A stretch of DNA of 64,000 nucleotides from Candidatus Methylopumilus universalis. Its GTDB lineage: Bacteria; Pseudomonadota; Gammaproteobacteria; Burkholderiales; Methylophilaceae. The notes under the pieces are model-generated. The model had not been told where the DNA came from and made no database searches. It saw nothing but the letters and a program-made list of their open reading frames with translations. The stretch lies in the NCBI GenBank assembly GCA_945883335.1, contig CAMCXI010000003.1, positions 62,001 through 126,000 on the forward strand. The letters are read 5' to 3'. Positions 58,859 through 64,000 of the stretch are shown here, one piece after another (positions within the stretch are counted from its first letter, which is position 1; each line of letters starts with the position of its first letter). The translations under genes and the position numbers were made by a program.

Positions 58859-59809
58859 ATGCAAACTCTTATCTGCGGCTCACTGGCTTTTGACACTATC
58901 ATGGTGTTCCCTGACAAATTCAAACATCACATCCTGCCAGAAAAAATTCATATGCTGAATGTGGCTTTTTTAGTACCAGAAATGCGTAAAGAGTTTGGCG
59001 GCACCGCAGGCAATATTGCTTACAACCTCAGATTACTTGAAGATAATCCGCTGATTATGGCGACGGTCGGTGATGACTTTGGCGCTTATGCCGCTTGGCT
59101 TGATAGTAATAACATCAGCAGTGCGCATATTAAAAAAATACCCAATAGCTTTACTGCTCAGGCTTTTATTACGACCGATCTGGATGACAACCAAATCACG
59201 GCATTTCACCCGGGCGCAATGAACGAGTCTTACCAAAATAGCGTCAGTGATACTAAAGAAGTATCGCTTGCCATCATCGCACCAGACGGCAGAGATGGCA
59301 TGTTTAAGCATGCAAAAGAATGTTTTGATGCAGGTATTCCCTTCTTATTTGATCCAGGCCAAGGCTTACCAATGTTTAATGGTGAAGAGTTATTGGGCTT
59401 TATTGAAATGGCTGATTACTTGGCTTTAAACGATTACGAAGCAGAAATGTTGCAAGAAAAAACAGGCTTAAACTTGGAAGCGCTGGCTTCAAAAGTCAAA
59501 GCCCTGATTGTAACCCTAGGCGCAAATGGTTCTCATATTTATGCTGACGGTCAACGCTTTGAAATCCCGCCCGTTAAAGCTGATGAAGTGGTTGATCCAA
59601 CCGGTTGCGGTGACGCTTACCGTGCTGGATTGTTGTATGGCATTTCACGCGGTTGGGATTGGCCAACTTGTGGCCGGCTAGCTTCAGTCATGGGCGCAAT
59701 CAAAATCGGGAGCCGTGGTGGTCAGAACCACAAACCTAGCAAAGAAGAGATTGAAGTCATTTATACCCAAGCTTTGGTCGATAACACAAAGCTAGATGAA
59801 AACACTTAA
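58859..59809 (+). CDS. PfkB-family carbohydrate or nucleoside kinase
   Basis: A 316-residue ribokinase-superfamily enzyme. The N-terminal GGTAGNIAYNLRLLEDNPLI is PfkB signature 1, and PTGCGDAYRAGLLYGISRGWDW is signature 2 with the catalytic Asp. In the latter the usual GAGD is GCGD, a small variation also seen in adenosine-kinase-like members. The substrate could be a nucleoside, ribose or another sugar; I cannot decide. Alone on its strand, 133 bp after hemJ and 20 bases before the lipoprotein gene. Confidence 0.82.
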   Translation: MQTLICGSLAFDTIMVFPDKFKHHILPEKIHMLNVAFLVPEMRKEFGGTAGNIAYNLRLLEDNPLIMATVGDDFGAYAAWLDSNNISSAHIKKIPNSFTAQAFITTDLDDNQITAFHPGAMNESYQNSVSDTKEVSLAIIAPDGRDGMFKHAKECFDAGIPFLFDPGQGLPMFNGEELLGFIEMADYLALNDYEAEMLQEKTGLNLEALASKVKALIVTLGANGSHIYADGQRFEIPPVKADEVVDPTGCGDAYRAGLLYGISRGWDWPTCGRLASVMGAIKIGSRGGQNHKPSKEEIEVIYTQALVDNTKLDENT

Positions 59810-59829
59810 ACTTTAAAAGAGGCTTAATC

Positions 59830-60291
59830 ATGAAACATCAATCTTTACTTAAAACCGCTTTTATCTTAATTATTGCCAGCCTACTGAATGCTTGCGCAAG
59901 CTCTAACTCTGGGGATGTTTACAGTCGTGAAGAGGCACGTAAAATTCAAACCATACGTAAAGGCGTGGTTGAATCTGTTCGTACTGTCAAACTAGAAGGA
60001 ACTAGATCGCCTGTTGGCACTGCCACCGGCGCTGTTATTGGCGGTGTTGCTGGCAGCACTGTTGGGGATGGCAAAGGCTCTGCAATCGCCGCTATCATTG
60101 GCGCCGTTGCTGGCGGCTTACTTGGCTCAGCCGCCGAGGAAGGCCTGACGAGAAAAGATGCATTTGAGATAACTGTAAAACTAGAAAATGGTAGTTTGGT
60201 TGCGATTGTGCAAGAAGCGACTGAAAAATTCGCGCCTGGCGATAACGTTCGTTTAATTGAAAATGGCGGTATCACCCGCGTCAGTCATTAA
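59830..60291 (+). CDS. Glycine-zipper outer-membrane lipoprotein, SlyB/Pcp-like
   Basis: A 153-residue lipoprotein. The signal peptide ends in the lipobox LLNAC, and a glycine-zipper segment (GTATGAVIGGVAGSTVGDGK and AIIGAVAGGLLGSAAEEG) forms two short hydrophobic stretches with G-x3-G spacing. The C-terminal part is a small beta-rich domain (FEITVKLENGSLVAIVQEA). SlyB-type proteins stabilise the outer membrane. A hairpin lies a few bases after the stop. Confidence 0.85.
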   Translation: MKHQSLLKTAFILIIASLLNACASSNSGDVYSREEARKIQTIRKGVVESVRTVKLEGTRSPVGTATGAVIGGVAGSTVGDGKGSAIAAIIGAVAGGLLGSAAEEGLTRKDAFEITVKLENGSLVAIVQEATEKFAPGDNVRLIENGGITRVSH

Positions 60292-60303
60292 TCTGTTCAT
60301 TTT

Positions 60304-60334
60304 CGATGAAGCTGCATTCATTACAGTTTCATCG
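60304..60334 (+). other. Hairpin between the glycine-zipper gene and olsB
   Basis: An 11-bp stem (CGATGAAGCTG with CAGTTTCATCG, one G-T pair) has a nine-base loop. No T-run follows, so termination is doubtful. It ends two bases before the Pho box and could be a weak attenuator of upstream transcription. Confidence 0.5.
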
Positions 60335-60336
60335 AA

Positions 60337-60381
60337 TTGTCAAATTATAGTCACCGTTTTGTCATAAATAGTTCGTAAAGT
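60337..60381 (+). promoter_or_regulatory. Triple Pho box and promoter of olsB-olsA
   Basis: Three half-sites begin at 60338 (TGTCA), 60349 (AGTCA) and 60360 (TGTCA), each exactly 11 bp from the next. The first unit is TTGTCAAATTA and the third TTGTCATAAAT. A -10-like TAAAGT lies at 60376-60381, 16 bp after the third core, the same distance as in the phoB promoter of this window. No clear -35 is present. PhoB activation of the ornithine-lipid genes is therefore predicted. This follows known PhoB control of olsB in Sinorhizobium, but is not shown for this organism. Confidence 0.7.
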
Positions 60382-60417
60382 TGTTAATGTTAAAAATCCA
60401 TCCAACAGGAGTTTGAG

Positions 60418-61203
60418 ATGCTCAAACAGCAAAGCTCAACAGATCTTCAAGACACCCAAATCCCAAGTACGAGCGAACAACAACAAGTTGTGCCGCATGA
60501 TTTATATATCAGCTTTGCTCGCAACCCCAGCGAAATTGCTGAGGCACAACGCTTGCGTTACAAAGTATTTGCGGAAGAAATGGGCGCAAATATTCAAAGT
60601 GATGAAGGCCTAGACCAAGATGGATTTGATGCCTTTTGTGACCACCTTTTAATTCGTGAGAATGTTAATCACCGGGTGGTTGGTACTTACCGCATCCTTA
60701 ATCCAACCATGGCGAACGAGGCTGGTGGATATTACTCGGCAGGCGAATTTGACATCAGCCGCTTGCAACACTTATTTCCACGCATGGTTGAGGTTGGTCG
60801 TGCTTGCGTACACAGGGATTATCGTAATGGCGGAACAATTACGATGCTTTGGGCTGGTCTTGCCAAATACATGCAGACCAACAACTATGAGTACATGATT
60901 GGTTGTGCAAGTGTGCCCATGGCGGACGGTGGACATATGGCCGCTAGTCTTTATAACAGTCTTCAAGAAAAGTATTTATCGCCACCTGAATATCGCACAT
61001 TCCCTCATTGTTCTTTACCAATGGAAGCATTACAAAAAGACTTAGCTGTAGACTGCCCTGCGCTTATTAAAGGCTACTTACGTCTAGGGGCATATATTTG
61101 CGGTGAACCTGCCTGGGATCCTGATTTCAATAGCGCAGACATGCTTATCATGCTGCCTCTTTCACGTATAAACAGGCGTTATGCTGCCCATTTTTTTAAG
61201 TAA
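60418..61203 (+). CDS. olsB: L-ornithine N-alpha-acyltransferase (OlsB-like GNAT)
   Basis: A 261-residue acyl-ACP-dependent N-acyltransferase of the hemolysin-like GNAT group (PF13444). Typical segments are EAQRLRYKVFAEEMGANIQS, then FDAFCDHLLIRE, and MVEVGRACVHRDYRNGGTIT. OlsB transfers a 3-hydroxyacyl chain to ornithine to give lyso-ornithine lipid. The neighbouring acyltransferase supports this over an AHL synthase or unrelated GNAT. AGGAG lies seven bases before the ATG. It overlaps olsA by 23 bases. Confidence 0.82.
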   Translation: MLKQQSSTDLQDTQIPSTSEQQQVVPHDLYISFARNPSEIAEAQRLRYKVFAEEMGANIQSDEGLDQDGFDAFCDHLLIRENVNHRVVGTYRILNPTMANEAGGYYSAGEFDISRLQHLFPRMVEVGRACVHRDYRNGGTITMLWAGLAKYMQTNNYEYMIGCASVPMADGGHMAASLYNSLQEKYLSPPEYRTFPHCSLPMEALQKDLAVDCPALIKGYLRLGAYICGEPAWDPDFNSADMLIMLPLSRINRRYAAHFFK

Positions 61204-61969
61204 TCACCATCACTCTTCTCTTGTCGTTCGACTAGTCCGAGTTCTTAGGATTATCATTCATACTGTTTACGGTGGCTTTTTAGGCATAGTGATTATGCCT
61301 TCAGCCACCGCTAGACAACGTAATTGGATCGTTAGTCACTGGTCTAGAACGCTACTCAACATCCTAAATATTGAAATGACTAGGCAAGGCAATCTGCCTG
61401 ACCATGATGTTACCAACACCATGTTCATTGGCAATCATATTTCATGGATTGATATTCACGCCCTCAATAGTGTCCGAGCAGTGCGCTTTATTGCCAAGTC
61501 TGACCTTAAAAGCTGGCCTATCTTTGGCTGGCTCGCCAAGAAGTGCAATACCTTGTTTATTGAACGCGAGCAAAAGAGAGATGCTGTTCGTGTGATTGAA
61601 GAAGCAACTGCCAGCTTAAAGCGTGGCGATTGCTTGTGTTATTTTCCAGAAGGGACAACGACGGATGGCACAGTACTATTGCCATTCAAAGGCAGCCTAA
61701 TGCAAGCGCCTATTAATGCTGATGCAAGTATTTGGCCTTTTGCCATTTATTACCCAAATGTCCACGGAAGTGCGAATACCGAAATGGCATTTGCTGGAGA
61801 AACAACATTAATCGAGTCCATCTGGCAGATTGTTTCACTTAACAATCCCAAAGTCGTCCTGACGTTTTTACCTAAAATATCACCGCATGGTCACGAGCGA
61901 AGAGGTTTAACCATTGCTGCACGTCATGCCATTGCCAACCAACTTGGCTTCGGACATCACGAAGATTAA
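61181..61969 (+). CDS. olsA: 1-acyl-sn-glycerol-3-phosphate acyltransferase-like (OlsA/PlsC)
   Basis: A 262-residue membrane acyltransferase. The N-terminal helix (about 18-38) precedes block I, FIGNHISWIDIHAL, where the NHxxxxD motif is present as NHISWID. FPEGTTTDG is block III. OlsA adds a second acyl chain to lyso-ornithine lipid to make ornithine lipid, a phosphate-free membrane lipid. Some PlsC proteins act on lysophosphatidate, so specificity is uncertain, but the overlap with olsB is strong context. It ends overlapping apaH by three bases. The ATG has AGG nearby. Confidence 0.82.
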   Translation: MLPIFLSNHHHSSLVVRLVRVLRIIIHTVYGGFLGIVIMPSATARQRNWIVSHWSRTLLNILNIEMTRQGNLPDHDVTNTMFIGNHISWIDIHALNSVRAVRFIAKSDLKSWPIFGWLAKKCNTLFIEREQKRDAVRVIEEATASLKRGDCLCYFPEGTTTDGTVLLPFKGSLMQAPINADASIWPFAIYYPNVHGSANTEMAFAGETTLIESIWQIVSLNNPKVVLTFLPKISPHGHERRGLTIAARHAIANQLGFGHHED

Positions 61970-62802
61970 TCAGCAAAGTGGATGCTGATAGGCGCATCAT
62001 CCACATGGCATGGCACTTGGAAGACCGCTTTATCATCCACGCGCAGCGCAGTTAAAGCGCCGCCCCACAAGCACCCCGTATCTAAAGCGTAGACGTTGTT
62101 TGCCATATGCAAGCCAAGTGCGGACCAATGCCCGAAAATAACCGGCGTATCGGCTGAAGCTCTGCCTGTAATTTCAAACCAAGGCGCATAGCCAGCAGGA
62201 CGATTGGATAACTCGCCCTTAAATTTAAACTCCATCTCACCAGCTTGGGAGCAAATCCGTAAACGCGTCATTGCGTTGGTAATCACGCGCAATCTATCCC
62301 AACCAGTTAAAGCCTCATCCCATTGAACGGGCTGATTGCCATACATATGCTTTAAAAACTCACGATAGTTCTCAGCACACAATGCTTGATGCACCTCTTG
62401 CGCCAATAGTTGCGCTTGGCTTGCCGTCCACGCTGGCAACAGACCTGCATGCACCATTAGGTGATCATTCGCAAAGTGCAATAAAGGCTGATGACGTAAC
62501 CAGCTCAGTAATGTATCAGCATCAGGAGCATCTAAGAGGGGTTGAATCGTATCACTACGGTGCACATTTACAAAGCCCTCAGCCACTACTAGAGTATGTA
62601 AATCATGATTGCCAAGCACAGTGACAATTGAAAATTGATGATCAAACACCCAGCGCAAAACTTCTAACGAGCCCGAACCGCGGTTAATTAAATCACCTAC
62701 TAACCACAAGTTGTCTAAAGCGGGATTGAATTGGATTTTTTTCAGTAGAGACTGAAAGGAATGGAAACAACCTTGAATGTCACCAATCGCGTAGGTAGCC
62801 AT
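61966..62802 (-). CDS. apaH: Bis(5'-nucleosyl)-tetraphosphatase, symmetrical
   Basis: Hydrolyses diadenosine tetraphosphate to two ADP; in E. coli also removes Np4N RNA caps. It has 278 residues from the ATG at 62802 (MATYAIGDIQGC), preferred over a TTG four codons earlier because relatives begin with MATY. Metal ligands are in GDIQGC, GDLINRGSGS and VLGNHDLHTL. Convergent with olsA. Confidence 0.94.
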   Translation of the reverse strand: MATYAIGDIQGCFHSFQSLLKKIQFNPALDNLWLVGDLINRGSGSLEVLRWVFDHQFSIVTVLGNHDLHTLVVAEGFVNVHRSDTIQPLLDAPDADTLLSWLRHQPLLHFANDHLMVHAGLLPAWTASQAQLLAQEVHQALCAENYREFLKHMYGNQPVQWDEALTGWDRLRVITNAMTRLRICSQAGEMEFKFKGELSNRPAGYAPWFEITGRASADTPVIFGHWSALGLHMANNVYALDTGCLWGGALTALRVDDKAVFQVPCHVDDAPISIHFAD

Positions 62803-62861
62803 ATTTTGTGTCAATAGCCATCATGAGCAATGCTCACAATGACCATTATTTCACCTGCAAT

Positions 62862-63353
62862 TTACTTGCCAGCCTTAAAGCCAGCACCAGCTTGATTCGC
62901 CATATAAGCAACGGCATTCGCCACTTCACCGTCGGTCAACTCAGCATTACCGCCACGTGCAGGCATCGAACGGATACCCGCGATCGCATGTTTAACTAGG
63001 GTATCATAGCCTTGCGCAATACGTGGGCCCCAAGCAGCTTTATCTCCAATCTTGGGCGATCCCAAAGCACCCACGGCGTGACAGGCTGAACAAACGCCCT
63101 TCACTACTTCCTCACCACCTTTATCAACATGAGGGCCTGTTTCAACAACGGCTACCGCAAGCTGTGCAACCGGTTTAATACGCTCTTCAGTTTGTGTCGC
63201 AGCCAATTTTATATCTTCAGGTATATGCGTCGCATCAACGCCCAACACTAACTTAGCAATCAAAAAAAGGACCAAGGCTGGGGCAATAATGCCACCAAGC
63301 AAAGCCAAAACGATCTGCTTGACTGAGGTAGGGGGAAACTCGTGTTCGCTCAT
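62862..63353 (-). CDS. Membrane-anchored cytochrome c, c5 type
   Basis: A 163-residue protein with one N-terminal membrane helix (core IVLALLGGIIAPALVLFLIA) and a periplasmic cytochrome c domain. The single heme motif is VCSACHAVGALGSPKIGD (CxxCH), and the distal methionine lies in IRSMPARGG. The fold and length fit class I cytochrome c5, acting as an electron carrier. The ATG at 63353 is chosen over a start 11 codons earlier because the helix then follows normally. It lies about 60 bases upstream of apaH on the same strand. Confidence 0.85.
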   Translation of the reverse strand: MSEHEFPPTSVKQIVLALLGGIIAPALVLFLIAKLVLGVDATHIPEDIKLAATQTEERIKPVAQLAVAVVETGPHVDKGGEEVVKGVCSACHAVGALGSPKIGDKAAWGPRIAQGYDTLVKHAIAGIRSMPARGGNAELTDGEVANAVAYMANQAGAGFKAGK

Positions 63354-63451
63354 GACTATGTATTCCAATCCAAAAAATTTGATCAAAGGTAATATTGATG
63401 CCTGAATTATACTGATAAGGTGGAGCTGTTAAAAGGGCATTATCTTGCAAT

Positions 63452-63480
63452 CGGACAATCGAAGGTCCATTTGCTATAAT
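63452..63480 (+). promoter_or_regulatory. Predicted promoter of tRNA-Arg
   Basis: A CGGACA (-35, 63452-63457) and a perfect TATAAT (-10, 63475-63480) are 17 bp apart. Transcription would start about 14 bases before the mature tRNA end at 63501. Confidence 0.6.
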
Positions 63481-63500
63481 CCATCCGCTTCAAAATACAT

Positions 63501-63577
63501 GCGCCCGTAGCTCAGTTGGATAGAGTGTTGGTTTCCGAAGCCAAAGGTCGTGGGTTCGACTCCCGCCGGGCGCACCA
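63501..63577 (+). tRNA. tRNA-Arg (CCG anticodon)
   Basis: Acceptor arm GCGCCCG pairs with CGGGCGC; discriminator A63574 and encoded CCA at 63575-63577. The anticodon stem TTGGT/GCCAA encloses TTCCGAA, so the anticodon is CCG, reading CGG. The T-arm contains GGTTCGACTCC. Single gene with its own predicted promoter. No clear terminator is visible in the 160 bp after it. Confidence 0.96.
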
Positions 63578-63740
63578 TCCATCAAAAAAATAAAAAAATC
63601 GTGGTCTAATTGACACACGGCTTCTTTATTCCGTCCACTTTTAACTCGATTTCTTCATCTAAACTATGTTCGAGCGATAGTTTTTTAAATAAAAATATGC
63701 CGTCTTTATATCGATAAACATTAGCTAAATTTTGCGTCGT

Positions 63741-64000
63741 TTAATGATGGCTGGATTCAGAAATTTTATCCATGACTGCGAATAAAACGCCTGACAAGAT
63801 CAATGTGAAGTGGATGCCGACCATCCATGACATTTGAGTGTTGCTCTGATGCTCGATACCGACTTGAGATTGATGCATAAATGCTTTCAATAAATCAATC
63901 GCAGAAATCGCAACGATAGAGCCAATCAGCTTTAATTTAAGGCCAGAGTAATCCACATGGCCCATCCAGCTTGGTCTGTCTTCATGAGTCGCTACATCAA
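63741..64000 (-). CDS. yqhA: YqhA-family membrane protein, partial
   Basis: C-terminal 86 residues or so of a membrane protein whose start lies beyond the window. SGLKLKLIGSIVAISAIDLL followed by a helix, then MSWMVGIHFTLILSGVLFAV, matches the end of the YqhA (TIGR00645) family, which has a KxxASIVAISSIHLL block at this place. A His-rich tail closes the protein. The internal ATG at 63965 is not the true start because the frame stays open to the window edge. Function is not established for the family. Confidence 0.8.
   Translation of the reverse strand, partial: DVATHEDRPSWMGHVDYSGLKLKLIGSIVAISAIDLLKAFMHQSQVGIEHQSNTQMSWMVGIHFTLILSGVLFAVMDKISESSHH

Noticed and set aside
60418-61203. Acyl-homoserine-lactone synthase
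   Set aside because: The GNAT fold is similar, but the downstream PlsC-like gene and motif pattern fit OlsB, and no LuxR regulator is nearby.

Overview
The window is ordinary chromosomal DNA from a gram-negative proteobacterium, most likely a betaproteobacterium near the Methylophilaceae (Methylotenera or Methylophilus type). That placement is an inference. It rests on moderate GC content, an EnvZ/OmpR pair, several gene orders common in Betaproteobacteria (lolB-ispE-tRNA-Gln-prs-rplY-pth-ychF; leuS-lptE-holA-proA-nadD; grxC-secB-gpsA facing comF-trmL) and a very large DUF3683-type oxidoreductase. No methanol or methylamine dehydrogenase gene lies in the window, so methylotrophy is not shown. 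Genes are densely packed, no gap without a gene exceeds 300 bp, and I see no insertion sequence, prophage, integrase or CRISPR array.

Layout. 1-7.5 kb: an OFA-type MFS transporter (cut by the window edge), an exported EF-hand protein, ompR-envZ, cysG (siroheme) and a sodium:solute symporter. 7.5-12.4 kb (minus): a Gld-like ABC export system (ATPase, permease, GldG, DUF4340) ending in mutM. 12.7-19.7 kb (plus): TPR protein, lolB, ispE, tRNA-Gln, prs, rplY, pth, ychF. 19.9-26.3 kb (plus): leuS, lptE, holA, proA, nadD and a small membrane protein. 26.3-31.2 kb (minus): a complete late biotin operon (unknown membrane protein, bioB, bioF, bioH, bioC, bioD). 31.3-34.8 kb: a comF gene broken by one in-frame stop, trmL, and on the minus strand gpsA, an SH3 protein, secB and grxC. 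35-38.8 kb: gpmI, envC, pyrD. 38.9-45.3 kb (minus): a heavy-metal RND efflux operon with a small unknown leader gene and a PII-like gene. 45.3-51.5 kb: cysS, two neighbouring envelope genes sharing a C-terminal domain (TPR protein and L,D-transpeptidase), ppiB, lpxH, nusB, ribH. 51.6-57.6 kb: phoB-phoR and the giant FAD/Fe-S oxidoreductase. 57.7-64 kb: tlpA-like, hemJ, a PfkB kinase, a glycine-zipper lipoprotein, olsB-olsA (ornithine lipids), apaH, a cytochrome c, tRNA-Arg and a yqhA fragment.

Main observations. (1) The olsBA promoter region carries three TGTCA-type half-sites at exact 11-bp spacing. The phoB promoter in the same window carries two. In both, the last half-site lies exactly 16 bp before a -10-like hexamer, so ornithine-lipid synthesis is predicted to belong to the Pho regulon. 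(2) comF is intact except for a single in-frame TAA. (3) The metal-efflux operon contains a PII-like gene without the usual uridylylated T-loop tyrosine, and starts with a small unknown membrane protein behind a promoter whose spacer holds a perfect dyad. (4) A TPR protein and an adjacent L,D-transpeptidase share a homologous C-terminal domain. (5) A Gld-type ABC system of unknown role is linked to mutM. I found no clearly new multi-gene defence or mobile system.
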